A DNA stretch of 64,000 bases. Source: Clostridiales bacterium Firm_09. GTDB lineage: Bacteria; Bacillota; Clostridia; Christensenellales; DTU072. Position numbers and translations under genes: made by a program. The DNA is taken from NCBI GenBank assembly GCA_001604065.1, contig LVAO01000006.1:186001-250000 (forward strand), read 5' to 3'. The notes beneath the pieces are model-generated. The model did no database searches. It had not been told where the DNA came from and saw nothing but the letters and a program-made list of their open reading frames with translations. Positions 26,298-38,900 of the stretch are shown here, piece by piece; the first letter of the stretch is position 1; the number at the start of each line of letters is the position of its first letter.

Positions 26298-28113
26298 TGC
26301 GTCTGATGTCCTCGAAATATTTTTTCACGTTTTCTGCATGTATTCTGCCAAAGCCTTCCACCTTCATGATTTCTTCTACGGAGGCCGCAGCAATGGCTTC
26401 TGTTTTTTTGAAATATACAAGCAAGGCTCTGGCACGTTTCTCGCCCACGCCTTTGATGTTTTTGAGGTTGGAGCGCGTCTGACGTTCTTTGCGGAGCGTT
26501 CTGTGATAGGTTATGGCAAATCGGTGCGCTTCGTCCCGGATACGCTGAAGAAGCGACAGCGCAAGGCTGTCCCGAGGCAACACCACACTCTCAGAACGGT
26601 TGGGCAAAATTATCTCTTCTTCTCTCTTTGCCAGACCGATAACCGGTATCCCGCAGGGATCTACAAGATCATACACAGATGAAAGCTGTCCCTTGCCGCC
26701 ATCAATCACAATGAGATCGGGTTTCTCCGAAAAACTGGGATCCGAAGAAGACAGTTCTCCTAAACGTCTGCCAAGCGTTTCCCGCATGGATGCAAAATCG
26801 TCCGCGCCGCGCACCGTTTTGATACGGAATCTGCGATACTTGTCCTTGGCCGGTTCGCCATTGATAAAAACCACCATGCTGGACACCTTGTCTGTCCCGC
26901 TGATGTTGGAAACATCATAACATTCTATCCGTTTGGGCGGTCTGGGAAGCTCCAGAGATTCCTGCAGCTTTTGGACAGAACCAGTTGTCAGGGCTTCTTT
27001 TGAGGCGATTCTGGTTACCGTAACATCCAGATGTTCTTTTGCATTTGCAAATGACATATCGACAAGCTGTCCCCGAACACCGCCCTTGGGACAAACAATA
27101 TGAATCTTGCTTCCTTTGCGTGAAGTGAGATAATCCGACAGCTCCGCGCGAAATTCAAGCTCTTCCGACACCAGCACCTCGTCTGCCAATACAGGATTCT
27201 TCCCATAAAATTGCATAATGTAGGAAGACAGTTTTTCGGATGCCGCGCCGGCTTCATCAACCGGATAGTTTTCGGCGCCAAGAACCTTGCCGCCTCGGAC
27301 AACCATATAATTGATGACGCCGTACATGCCGTTGTCCGCGATGGTGAAGATATCAAAATTGATTTCTTGTGGAAGACTGACAATCTGTTTTCTTACCAGC
27401 TTATCGAGCATCTGCAAAGAGTCGCGATATTTGATGGCAAGCTCAAACTCCTCTCCGGCACAGGCGTCCGCAAGCTTCCTTTCCAAATTCGCGCGGACTT
27501 CTTTATCGTTCCCGCCTAAAAAATCCATTGCTTTGCGGACTATCTCTTTGTAATCCTCAGGAGTAATCTTCCCTACGCACGGCGCCGAACAGCGCCCGAT
27601 ATGATAATTGAGACATTCTCTTGTACCCTTTCTTTTGGATTTGATTTCTCCCGCGCAACTCCGGAGGGGGAAGGCGCTGTGAATAAGCTCCATAATTGCA
27701 CCCGCAGAAAGCCCCAGCATATACGGGCCGAAATATCTGCTTCCGTCTGCCTTGAGCTTGCGGGTTACCTCGATTCTAGGAAAATTTTCTTTGAGATTGA
27801 TTCGGATATACGGATATGTCTTATCATCTTTAAGAAGAATATTATAATAAGGCTGATGCTCCTTGATGAGATTATCTTCAAGAACGAGTGCCTCGACCTC
27901 GGAGTTGGTTTTAATGATGCGGAAGTCTTCAATCTTCTCTACCAGAAGCATCGTTTTTTCTGTTTTTGTAGAACTGTTCTGAAAATAATGCCGCACCCTG
28001 TTCTTCAGATTCTTCGCCTTGCCGACATAAAGAACCTGGCCGTAGGCATCCATCATAATATATACTCCGCTTGAAGTGGGCAGCGTCTTCAGTTTTTCTG
28101 TAAAATCCTTCAT
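26287..28113 (-). CDS. uvrC: UvrABC excinuclease subunit C
   Basis: This 608-residue nuclease makes both incisions in nucleotide excision repair. The GIY-YIG domain is at the N-terminus (SSGVYIMMDAYGQVLYVGKA), a UVR motif follows at about 200-235, then the RNase H-like domain with IECYDVSNISG and LIVIDGGKGQL, and two helix-hairpin-helix units at the end. The start MKDFTEKLKTLP fits the family; the frame runs 40 codons further but without support. There is no Shine-Dalgarno, and the minus-10 box lies 6 bases before the ATG (see promoter), which suggests a leaderless mRNA. It is first in an operon with a HAD phosphatase and hprK. Confidence 0.95.
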   Translation of the reverse strand: MKDFTEKLKTLPTSSGVYIMMDAYGQVLYVGKAKNLKNRVRHYFQNSSTKTEKTMLLVEKIEDFRIIKTNSEVEALVLEDNLIKEHQPYYNILLKDDKTYPYIRINLKENFPRIEVTRKLKADGSRYFGPYMLGLSAGAIMELIHSAFPLRSCAGEIKSKRKGTRECLNYHIGRCSAPCVGKITPEDYKEIVRKAMDFLGGNDKEVRANLERKLADACAGEEFELAIKYRDSLQMLDKLVRKQIVSLPQEINFDIFTIADNGMYGVINYMVVRGGKVLGAENYPVDEAGAASEKLSSYIMQFYGKNPVLADEVLVSEELEFRAELSDYLTSRKGSKIHIVCPKGGVRGQLVDMSFANAKEHLDVTVTRIASKEALTTGSVQKLQESLELPRPPKRIECYDVSNISGTDKVSSMVVFINGEPAKDKYRRFRIKTVRGADDFASMRETLGRRLGELSSSDPSFSEKPDLIVIDGGKGQLSSVYDLVDPCGIPVIGLAKREEEIILPNRSESVVLPRDSLALSLLQRIRDEAHRFAITYHRTLRKERQTRSNLKNIKGVGEKRARALLVYFKKTEAIAAASVEEIMKVEGFGRIHAENVKKYFEDIRRNEI

Positions 28114-28119
28114 GTTACC

Positions 28120-28148
28120 ATCATAGACAAAAACACAATAAAAGTCAA
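28120..28148 (-). promoter_or_regulatory. Promoter of uvrC-HAD-hprK, possibly leaderless
   Basis: TTGACT (28143-28148) and TATGAT (28120-28125) are 17 bases apart on the minus strand. Transcription starting 7 bases after the minus-10 box would begin at the A of the uvrC ATG (28113). Confidence 0.65.
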
Positions 28149-28233
28149 TCTTTACATTCTTTTTGCAATGGCCGTCTCTAAAAGCCGCTTTTTGTAGACA
28201 GATAGGAATCTGTTGCGTAGCGTTGCTGCACAA

Positions 28234-29613
28234 TTACTGCAAGATATGTCTGCATTTTCGTGCGATGAGCGGTTTTTCTTTGATTATCAGAAGATATCCC
28301 CACGATGCTATTGCGCTGACAGCAGAAGCAGTTATGATCGCAAAACCTATGCCGGGCATTCCCATGCTAAAGACGATCCCGAACAGATATGCCGCAGGCG
28401 CGCGTATACCGACAGAGGCAATCATATTTATCGTCATTGTCGCATAGGTTTTGCCATAACCGTCTGCAAGTCCATAGGCAGAGACCGCGAAAGGAACAAT
28501 CATATAATCGAAACTCATGATTTTCATATAGCTCCGTCCCATCTGTATTGTTTCTTCTTTGGTGCCAAACGCATGAAAGACAGCATCCGGAAAGAAAAAG
28601 GATACTGCCGTAATCAGCAAACCAAGCACCAGACTGATGCAGAGACCCGTAAACATTGTTTTGCGATTTCGCTCCGGCTTTTGGGAACCTAAATTCTGGG
28701 ATACCATTGCGGCAATCGCAAGGGATACGGCGCGCGCCGGAAGAAGCGCCATGCCGTTATATTTGGTCGCAATCGCGTGCGCTCCCGATGCAAATACCGC
28801 ACTGTCACCGCCTATCTGGTTGACAATGTAAGTTAACAGCATAAACGAAAGCGTTGCGGTGATATTGAGGACGGCAAGAGGTGCTCCGAGCTTTGCAAGC
28901 TCCTTTATCATGCCCGAATCGAAAACAAAATCTTCTTTCTGCAATCTGAACAGCGGCTGCTCCTTAAAAAGTACTGCGATGCCGATAACTGCCGCCACGC
29001 CTTCGGACAGAATATTGGAGATCGCAGTGAATCCCGCCCCCAGTCCGAGCCCTGCAATCAGCAGCATATCCCAACCGGCATTCATACTTGCCGCGGCTGC
29101 AATAATAAGCAGCGGCAGCTTTCCGTCCCCCAGGCCCTTGGAAACTGCGGCGACACCGTTATAGACAAATACCAATGGCAATCCCGACATGGCAATACGT
29201 ACATATCTCCTTGCTTCTTCAAACGCCTCTTGAGGAGTGGCAAGCGCTTTGAGCCAGACATCTGCTCCAAGCATCACCAGAACGCTTATAATCACAGATA
29301 AAATACCAAAAACCAAGCTGAAATTCCCGATACTCTGCCTGATTTCTTTTTCTTTTTTCGCTCCGTATAATTTTCCGATCAAAAGGGTCAGCCCGCCGGA
29401 CAATCCTGTCGCTCCGTTGATGATGAGATAGGTTATAAGGCCGCCGATTCCGATTGCCGACAAAGCCTCAGACCCTTTATAATGACTGACAACGATCATA
29501 TCGGTTACGTTGAATGCCGCCTGCAGCAGATTGGAAAGAATCAGCGGAAAGCTGAACAAAAGCAAATTTTTCATGATGCTGCCTTCTGCAAGGCAATTGT
29601 CCGTTTTCAGCAC
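28234..29613 (-). CDS. MATE family multidrug/metabolite exporter
   Basis: This 459-residue protein has twelve membrane helices in two halves. The N-terminal signature AEGSIMKNLLLFSFPLILSN and the following NVTDMIVVSHYKGSEALSAIG are typical of MATE Na+ or H+ antiporters of the DinF/NorM type. The GTG at 29613 agrees with the family N-terminus (residues before GSI are usually present) but has no Shine-Dalgarno. The ATG at 29574 has AAGG at 7 bases, so the true start is uncertain. It appears to be monocistronic. The substrate is unknown. Confidence 0.9.
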   Translation of the reverse strand: MLKTDNCLAEGSIMKNLLLFSFPLILSNLLQAAFNVTDMIVVSHYKGSEALSAIGIGGLITYLIINGATGLSGGLTLLIGKLYGAKKEKEIRQSIGNFSLVFGILSVIISVLVMLGADVWLKALATPQEAFEEARRYVRIAMSGLPLVFVYNGVAAVSKGLGDGKLPLLIIAAAASMNAGWDMLLIAGLGLGAGFTAISNILSEGVAAVIGIAVLFKEQPLFRLQKEDFVFDSGMIKELAKLGAPLAVLNITATLSFMLLTYIVNQIGGDSAVFASGAHAIATKYNGMALLPARAVSLAIAAMVSQNLGSQKPERNRKTMFTGLCISLVLGLLITAVSFFFPDAVFHAFGTKEETIQMGRSYMKIMSFDYMIVPFAVSAYGLADGYGKTYATMTINMIASVGIRAPAAYLFGIVFSMGMPGIGFAIITASAVSAIASWGYLLIIKEKPLIARKCRHILQ

Positions 29614-29645
29614 ATGTCTAGTATATGAAAAAATGGCGACAAATA

Positions 29646-29674
29646 AAAAAGCTGTCTCGGATGAAACAGCTTTC
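29646..29674 (-). terminator. Terminator after tRNA-Glu
   Basis: On the minus strand AAAGCTGT and ACAGCTTT enclose a 10-base loop and are followed by a T-rich stretch, directly after the tRNA CCA. Confidence 0.8.
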
Positions 29675-29749
29675 TGGTACCCCCAAGGGGATTCGAACCC
29701 CTAATACCGGCGTGAGAGGCCAGCGTCCTAACCGTTAGACTATGAGGGC
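29675..29749 (-). tRNA. tRNA-Glu, anticodon CTC
   Basis: The minus strand gives acceptor GCCCTCA paired with TGGGGGT (two G-T pairs), anticodon stem CTGGC/GCCGG with loop CTCTCAC and anticodon CTC, and T arm AGGGG-TTCGAAT-CCCCT. The discriminator A is followed by an encoded CCA (29675-29677). It reads GAG. Confidence 0.96.
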
Positions 29750-29767
29750 AAGCCCTGATGCTTGATG

Positions 29768-29797
29768 ATTATAGCACAAAAAGACGAATCCACGCAA
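29768..29797 (-). promoter_or_regulatory. Promoter of tRNA-Glu
   Basis: TTGCGT (29792-29797) and a perfect TATAAT (29768-29773) are 18 bases apart on the minus strand, about 18 bases before the tRNA. The spacer 29798-29948 shows nothing else. Confidence 0.7.
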
Positions 29798-29948
29798 GCG
29801 ATTTTATTTGTTTTCCTTAGAGATACATCATTGCGATGATGGCGGGATGAATTTTCTTTTCTTCATGTTCTTCCTGCGGGCAGAAATAAGACTTTCATTG
29901 AGGAGCGCTTAAAAAAAGATCGTTTTTTCTGGAATGGAATGGGTATGC

Positions 29949-29989
29949 AAAACAAAAAGCACCCTTTGGCAGGTGCTTTTTGTTTTTGC
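29949..29989 (-). terminator. Terminator of the giant lipoprotein gene
   Basis: On the minus strand AAAACAAAAAGCACC pairs with GGTGCTTTTTGTTTT around an 8-base loop and ends in T runs, about 10 bases after the stop at 29998. Confidence 0.85.
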
Positions 29990-29997
29990 GTGAAGAA

Positions 29998-32900
29998 TTA
30001 TAATAAATGTTCGCTGGTGCTGTTCATCGCGGATTCCAACCCGTACAAAAGAATGGGCGCCGAGGTCAAATCCAGATAACAATAAACATAGTTGTCCATG
30101 AAGGTCTCAAAGTAACCCATGCCGGGCACCAGACCGGAATTGAAATCGTTATTGTCGGTCATCCAGTACAGCGTGGAATTGTAATATGGCGCTTTGCCGT
30201 TGCCGACCGCCATGCCGTCCAGTTTCACCGATACCGTATGGTAATACACAGAGGCGCCATTGCCGACAGGATCGCTTCTGTACGATAATAAGCCGCCCAG
30301 ATTACCGGTTTCTTCGACTGCTGTTCTATTGATTTTGGCAGAAATGGTATGCGTACCCGTTGCGAGATTGATACCGGAGGCAAGAAGCTGTTTTTTATAA
30401 ATTACGGTATTATCGATAAAGTAGAAGTAGAGTTTCTGCTCGCTGCCGATATATTCTATAACGTACGCTCTTCCGTCGGAGGATTTGTCTGTTGCGGCAA
30501 TCACAAACTTGAAGTCGGCGCTGCCGATGCCGCCGTTGAAGGCAAATTTGACAGAAGACTCGCCCATTGCACTTAAGCAGGCGCTGCCGGTATTGTCGGA
30601 GAGATACACCTTGCCCGAAGATACGGCTACACCGTTCGGACTGCTTTGTTGATACGCTCCGCCTATGATATAATCGTTAACCGTCTTGTTTTCAAACCCG
30701 TACTGCGCGCGGCTGATTGTGAGCTTTGTATCCGCAGAGATAATGGATGCCTGACATCCGCTTATGCCGATCAGGTTCTTAATCTGGGTTTCGCTGACGG
30801 GTACGCCGTTGCTGTTGGTAAACAGAGAGCCTTCACGGATGATGCAGGAATAGATTTCTGAAGATCCGTTATAGAGTAAAAACTTGACTGAGGCTCCGCC
30901 GAACGCATCGGGATTGGTTTTGTCAATATAGAGCTTTGCGGTATATTCCGTTTCGCTCTCCCAATTTACACCCGGGATGCTGTTGTAATAATTGACCCCG
31001 TTGCCGAATGTAACATTCAGCCTTGTAATCTGCGTGCCCCCGTTGGCGTCCCTTTCGTAGGATAATGCGATGCCGTAATATCCGGCAGCCATCTGATATC
31101 CGGCGGCATAGGAACTGTCGTTCCCCCACAGCGTCACAAAAGTTTTTGCATTTGTCGCGCGGTAGTACGGACTGCCGCCGCCAATCCCTTCCATTTTTGC
31201 AACCTTCATCGAGAGGGACAAAGTCAGCGAAGTATACGCGGTTCTTGAAGACGCCAATTCGTAGGTATGGTACTCCTGTTGCAGGTTATCAATCAAATCA
31301 TCGTTATCGCCGTCTGTATAGCTCTTGAAAGCGGCGGGATTGCTGGGTAAAATATTGCTGTTGATGATCGACCCTCCTTTTTCTTTGACAGAGGAGACAA
31401 CCGCGGCATAGGACACATGAATGACTACCGCACAACGGTCAACAACATTGACGCCATGCCATATCGTCAATTCCAGATGATAGGTGCCGCTTCTGAGTAT
31501 CTGGTTTTCGGATGCGGACACCTCTTCACCGTTCAGCTTATAGACATTGACGTAGCCTCTTGCCGCGGATACACTGTCCGAAATCGAGGACTTGAGGACG
31601 ACATCCGGTCTGACTGTTACGGTGTCCGACGTGGTCAGATAATAGGAGAGAGGCAGAGATTCCGAAATTTTTGCCCGCGTGGCGATACGGTCATAATATC
31701 CGATATAGCCCACCGCGAAGTTCCGGACCCAGGCATGCATGCCGTAGAAGCTGATCTGGGGCTTTGAAACTTCGTTTGAAGCAAAGGTAAAGGAAGGAAT
31801 AGCAATCTGCGCATAGGCATAGTTATCGATATAGAGATACAAAATCTGCAGTCTCTTGTCAAAATATGCGCGGATAGTATGCGTGAATCCATCCAGCAGA
31901 TCTATATTGGGCAACGAAAGTTCTGTATCCGTACCGCTGATGTTGAGTTTGTAAAGCTTGTCGGTATGGTCATATTTGAAAACCAGATAAGAAGCACTGT
32001 CGATACCGTTCAACCAAAGCTGGAAGCCGGTTTCTGTTTTCGACGGAACCATACGCAACGATACTTCTATATAGTCATAACCTGCATTGGCAGCGGACAA
32101 AGTATACATGGATCCCGATGTATTTCCTGTCGCATTAATGTCGTTGCGGTAGGTATATCCCGACAGACTGACCGGCGTCAAAGAAGTTGAGGTATCATAG
32201 ATCCTTGCACGTATGGTATTGGTTACCGTAGGTATCGTCTGCTGAGCGGTCAGACCATTATTTACAGGATAATCATCCATTGTCGTCGGCCCGTTATATG
32301 GCGTAAGCGTGTACGTCCGGTTAAAGGTGACGGTAAGGTTGAAATTCCTGTTGAGATTGGCGGGCAGAGAAGAAGGCGATATGCTGACGTTGTATGCGCC
32401 GGGAAGCGTCCTCAGTTCCTGATATGAATAATAGTATACCGAGTTGTCCTCATAGGTCGCTTTCATGGTGAAATTATCAACGCTGTCCCCATTCAGAAGG
32501 ATATCCCCATCGGAAATGGACAAAGAAGCAAGATTCCCATAGACATTGAGTCTTGTCGTCTCATAATTGATCTGATAATTCTGCTGGCTGCCGTTGACAA
32601 AGGACAATCCGGAGAGAGAAATCGTTTGATTTTCTCCGATGCATTGATTATAAACCAATGTGTGTCTTACCGAATGGGTATAGTCTATATAATAATACGT
32701 GGTATCGCCGATCGTATATGTTTTTTCTGAGTCTCCGTAACAGTTGAAGATTGTCGTGGCTGTATCTCCGTTGGCAAAACCCGCATTGGAATAACTTGTA
32801 CCGTATTTATCGGTGTTGGTAAACAAGATATCGCCATAATAATACTGGCCGGATACAACGGTGTACTCTGTTCCGGACAGAGTCGCGGCAAAATAGCTTA

Positions 32901-35900
32901 TCTGCACCTTGGGATCCGACGAAGCGTTGTACATCACCGATATATCCTTATTGAACCGCACATATAATTGCCGTTTGATGACATTCAGATTGATGTTGGG
33001 AGCAAGTACGACATTATAATTTTTGAGAGTCAACAATGCGTCCTGTGAGAAAGTAAAATCATAACTTGTCAGGAGCTTCGGGTCCCAGGTGTTGCGCAAT
33101 CTCAGTCCTTCATAGGACGGATTGCTGAAAACCAAAGCAGCGGCATCATTGTTTTTGAATCCGGAATAGGAGAAATTCAGATTGGGCAATTCTCCATAAA
33201 TGGTTTCCGGACTTATGGCGGGATTGTCGGCGTTGGTGACATACATGGTAAGTGTAGCTTTATTGATGAACAGCCTGTATTCGATATGCTGACCGTATTG
33301 GTCATAAATCCCTGTCAGATTGTAGTTTTTCAATGCTTCGGCTTGGGCCGGTGTCCAATCAAATCCGACGATATAACCCTCTGCTTCCGTGATTGAAGTT
33401 TGCAGCGCAAACGGATTCTCATTATACAAATTGACATTGAAGTAATTTGTCGGAACGGTGAATGTGCCTCCGTCTTCACCGAGATTGTAGGTGTAATAAT
33501 AATCGTTTGTCTGATAATTGTAAAACACATTGATATAATCCGAGTACATGAATCCGCCGAAGGACAATATCAGAGCGTCGCCGTAAATGCGTGAAAGACT
33601 GTTGTTATAACCCGCATTGATCGTCAGATTGGCCTTGGATATCTTCATGAGTCCAGGCAACACGTTGATGGTATAGTTTGCGGAAGCAAAATTGGTTGCA
33701 GATATCTGATATTCGCCCGTAGAAGGCTTGGCATTCATGTCGGATATCACATCGTTGCCGAGGATATAAGCGCCGCCGGATTCTCCCAGGATCTTTCTTG
33801 CCGTATATACAACTGTACCGGCGTTGATGATATATTGCGTCAGAAGTGTTTGCGATACAACGCCGCCTTCTGAAACCAGCTGCAAATCACCGCTGGTCAA
33901 GCCCGAAACATAGCTCCATTTATTGACAAGGTTTTGTGTTATCTTCGTGCCATATTCGACATAATCGCTTCCGCCGGCAGCTCCGTATCCGGTATTATTG
34001 ATTTGAATGGTCAACAAGGACGGAGTAATCACGAATTCCCATGTATAGCCCAGCGACGTATTTTTATCCACCAGAACTCTGTAATTGTTGCCCAATGTTT
34101 CGGTGTCAATAAACGAAATACTGTAACGTCCCACATTGAAGTTGTTGCTGTCCTCTCTTTCAAACAGAGGATTGAAATTAGGCAATGTGACGACAACGCG
34201 GTTGCCGTTGACAATTTTGCTTGTTTCGTACGCATAATAATCAGGAGACCCCTGCACGGGATTCTGAAGAATCGTTCCGTATACCTTTGAATAGGTGAAT
34301 ACGCCGAGGTATACTTCCTGTTTATTGATGACGTATGTCAGCAAGGAGCTGTTGTAATTGTAATTCCTGTTGAAATCATTCTGACGGAACGAGAACCTGT
34401 ATTCGCCGGCATTTGTCGCGGTAGGATCCGATCCGGCTGACAAAGGAGTAAAGACAAACGCCAGATAGGTGTTTTCTTTTTCTATGATGTCATATGCGGA
34501 ATTAATTCTCGTCTTGGCGCTGTTGAGGTTTGCATTGCGCTCATCGGCAGTCGTGCTGACGCCTATTGCATTCAGATAGCCTGTCGCCTGATTGAGATAA
34601 TTGACGCAATTTGCATAGCTTGAAGTGCCTTTGAGCACCGAAAGGTGCGCGGTCAGATAAATCAGGGATTCCTGTATGCTGTTTTTGGCTTCTGCAATAC
34701 GCAATGAAGCAAGGCCGAGATCATCAAACAAAATATTGTTTGCCTTTTCGCGGTTGCGGGAGAAGAGATACACCATTTGTGTCATCGTTGATTGGAACTC
34801 TGAATATATTGTTTCCACATCGGTATATCCGATAATTTCCTGACCGTTATATATCGGAAGAGCTGAAAAGGAGCGCACATAAGGTTCACTGCCGGAGGCG
34901 ACTGTGGCGACGTTGAGCTGGTTATAAAGAATATTGACGGGCTGTCCATCATAAGATTTTGAAGCCGTCTTCATATTGACGTTGACATTGGCTTTGGTCA
35001 GCGTGAATTGATAATTTGCGGCAAGGTATACGGTGTGGTTGGGGTCTGTGCTGGATACACTGATGTTGTATACACCCACCTCGGTATTCTTTCTGCCATC
35101 GTTGGCGTCACGCGTAAATGTAAAGACAACGCTGGATTTTGCAAGCGTCGATACCTTGCTGAAATCATCAATACGAGGCTCGCTGCCGTCGTAAGCGCGT
35201 GTAAGATATTTCGACGCGATGGTAATCTTGGCATTCTTTGGTGTTATTTTATACTTGTAGGGCGCCGCAAGAGCTACCGTATAATTGTTGTTGGAAGGTT
35301 GCACGACAACAATATCATAGCTTCCCACCGTGCCATCCGAATTGAAGATAACATTTTTTGCCGTATCAAGTCCATGCTCGATACTGATGACTTTGATAGA
35401 AAAATTGATTTCGTCACTGCTGCCCGGGATGGTGTTGCTGAGAACATAATCGTCTGCTTTGATTGCGACATACTGGTTGTTATACTCTTTTTCGATTGTG
35501 TTGCCGTATGTCAAAACCGAAGGTTTCATGGTGACGGTCAACGGTCTCGGTGTAATGGTGAACGTTCTCGAAATGGAACCGTTGATCTGATAATTATCAT
35601 TCTCGCTGATCAGTGCCGAAACATATACTTCATAGTTTCCTACAAAGACAGCTTTGCTTCCGGTCGTAAACTGAAGAATAACCGATATCTGGTCCTTTAT
35701 TTCATTGTTGAACTCGTCCACCATGACGGTACCGTTGGAGTTATAGAATCTCTGCACTTCTGAATCCGGCACGTACGCGTCAAAGACATAGCCTTCCCCT
35801 TTGTAAGGCAGACTGTCGGGGATAACGATATTGACATTGACGCTTCTTTTGGTAATGGTGTATTTGTAATTTGTTCCGGCAGGGAAGGATACGGTATAAT

Positions 35901-38900
35901 TTGCATTGGTATTGTTGATGACCAGATTGTAACTTCCCGTATCGCGTCTGGCATCGGCAATGGTAATACTGATAAACGATGTATTAAAGGAGGAACTTAC
36001 CGGCACTTCCTGACCGTTTACAATCTGGTAGATGGAAAACGCCGGTGGTGATGGAATCCGTCCGTCAAAGACTTTCGTCAGCTGCGCAGGGTCGATACGG
36101 GCAATCAGGGATCGTGAAGTAATCTCAAAAGTCGCTCCTGTGAATTCGATTTTATAATTCGGATTCGAAGAGCTGAGCGTACCCGAAGTTATGGCATAGA
36201 CACCGATATGTTCGCCGGTCTGTCTGGCTATATGCCCCTGTAAAACACCGGACGGCAATTGCGAGAGAACCGTATACGTCAATTCGGGATCCTGATCTCC
36301 GTATATCTTTGACGCCGGATTTGCTTGGACATAAATCTGTTTTTGCTTGATTTCGATATAACCCGGGATATAGGTAATATCGTAATTTGATAGGACACTG
36401 CCCAGCGTTACACCGGTAATCGCTACAGTAAGAGGATATTTGCCTACATTGCTGAGCGCAACAACATTATGGGAGAACGTCAGCTGACCGGTGGTGCCCA
36501 GCAGCATCGCATAGGTGTCTGTCATGGCCAGCGCACCGTCGGTAATGGTGCATACGTCATCCCGATAAAGCGTTATATCCGAAGAACCGAAAACGGGCAC
36601 CGCATCGCCGTATGATATAATGCGGCTGTTGACTTTGATATACAGCTTGCGTTGGTATATCGTCAAATAGATACCGTTGGCTCCGCCGTCACTGGCAGTA
36701 TCGTTGATAAAAATAATATTATAATTGGGATTGGACAGAGTGCCTTTGGTGATGGCATATCTTCCGATGTTGTAGTTGTTTGCATCAACACGGGAAGGGC
36801 TGCCGGATAAAGTATCCGTACCATACAGACCGCTGTTCGGATCTCCCGGTCTGCCCGAAACAGTGTATCGGAAAAGAATATTGCGGTCGCCGTATTCTGC
36901 CGTCACCGGAACCGGTGTCACAAAAACATCCCTTGCCTTGATGACAAAATAATTGTTCACAAACACAATGTTGTAGTTGCGGCTGACCGACGTTCCCATG
37001 GATGCGGTGATCTGATAGCTGCCGACCGCAGTATTGACGCCGATCGGCAATGCCGAGCGATCCACACAAGTGAAAAGGAAGCAGGTAATCAGATTACCCG
37101 ACTTATCGTAGCAGTCGCTCTGGTCTCCCGATGTCATGATAAAATTGGCAGAGAGATAGGTATCGTTGTAGGCAAAGGGTCTATCCGTTGTCAAAGACGG
37201 ATTGCGGTATTTGTCTTCACTGACGAATGTAATCACATAATTGGGATTTGCGGTGCCATAAATCTTTTCTATGCCGTCAACAATCACGTAGATAGGACGC
37301 TTGCGGATAATCAGTCTGGAAGGACATACCACCAGAAAGCTGTTATGAATGCTGTCTCTGGTATAACCATTGGGATCTGCGTCATACGATACAACGATAT
37401 AGTATTCGCCTACTTCGTAAGGAAGCACGGTATAATCCTTATTGGGATCCTGATTGTTATATTCGTTTACGTTGACATATCTGACTCGGACATGTGCAAG
37501 CCTGTCCGGGCCGAAGAGCATCGTTGCTTCCGTCTGATTATAATCCGCATAGCCAAATACGGAGAATCCGGGAGCCGCGCTTGCACCATAGGTAAACTCA
37601 TAGCGGTTCTGGGCATCAAATACAACAACCGGAGTTTTTCTGTCCTGCATAATAATATCAAAATGCGTGGTGAACTTCTGTCCTTCCGCTTCATAAATGA
37701 TATATATCGTCTGGAGTTTGGAAACGCCGGAAAACTCGTTGCTGTCAAATTTGTTGCGGTTGACGTAAAACACACTTGTCGTGGCATCCGTCATATTGAG
37801 TTCCATCTGCGAACCGTTATTATAGAACAGCGATACCTTGCCTCCTGTCAGATCAAGCTCTTCCCCTTCTATATATTTGATTTTGGGCAGTGTCTTCACG
37901 CCGATGCCTGTCAGCTGCTTGGCTCTGACATCGATTGTCGTAAAAAGATAACACGTCACGCCGTTTTCTGTATACATGATGGATACGGAACGTTCTCCGA
38001 TGCGGGTATCGTTTTTATCATAACCGCCGGGGTTGTCTGGGCTCTTGACAATGTATGCCTGAATCATCGATATCGTTTCGCTGGTATCGTTGCTGTAATT
38101 GAGAATCAGCTTATATTCCGTGAGTGAAATGTCGTTATTTTCTATGACTGTCAACGGTTTGGTTTGCGCGGGAAACGTAATACTGTACAGTACTCTGGGC
38201 GTGATTCTGACTTCGACATCGAGCCACAGATTTTTGTTATAGATATATACGAGCTTGACATGCTGCGTGATTGCAGTATTTGCTTTATAGCCTTCCAATC
38301 TGAGAGAAAGGCCCAGCATTTCTGCCAACGTCCTTTCTTCCGTATCATCGCTGCCCGAGTTTTTTACCAAAACCGTAAAACCGCTTACCTTGGAAGAAAT
38401 GTCATTTTCTGTTAAATTCTGGCCCTCTTCTGCGTTAATGACCGGCCATGCGGAAGCACCGCTCCAGCGGAGAGAAGTAATGATCTGGTCTTTTACAGAA
38501 ATATTGAACGTCGTGAAAATTTCTTCATAATTATTCTCACGGGGAATATCGTTGTAATTGACATATATCACACGGATTTCTCTTGCATCCATTTGTATGC
38601 TTGTGTCGAAATTCTCAAAAACGAAATCCGAGAAATTGTCTTCCGTCACCTCGACAATGTCGGAACTGCCGTTATTATAACAGAACATCAATTTGAGACC
38701 GGCATAATTGATGTTGTCGTTCGAATTAAACAAATATTCTGTCTGTACAGGAGCCGACACAAGACTGATGCTCCGCAATGCCTTTGCGAAAACCTCAATC
38801 TGCGTATCGATCGTATGAATATCTCCCGTATTGGGATCGGTATAAGAAATGGTGACGGTGCGTATCTCCGCCTTAAGATTGCGGGGATTGTAATTCACCA

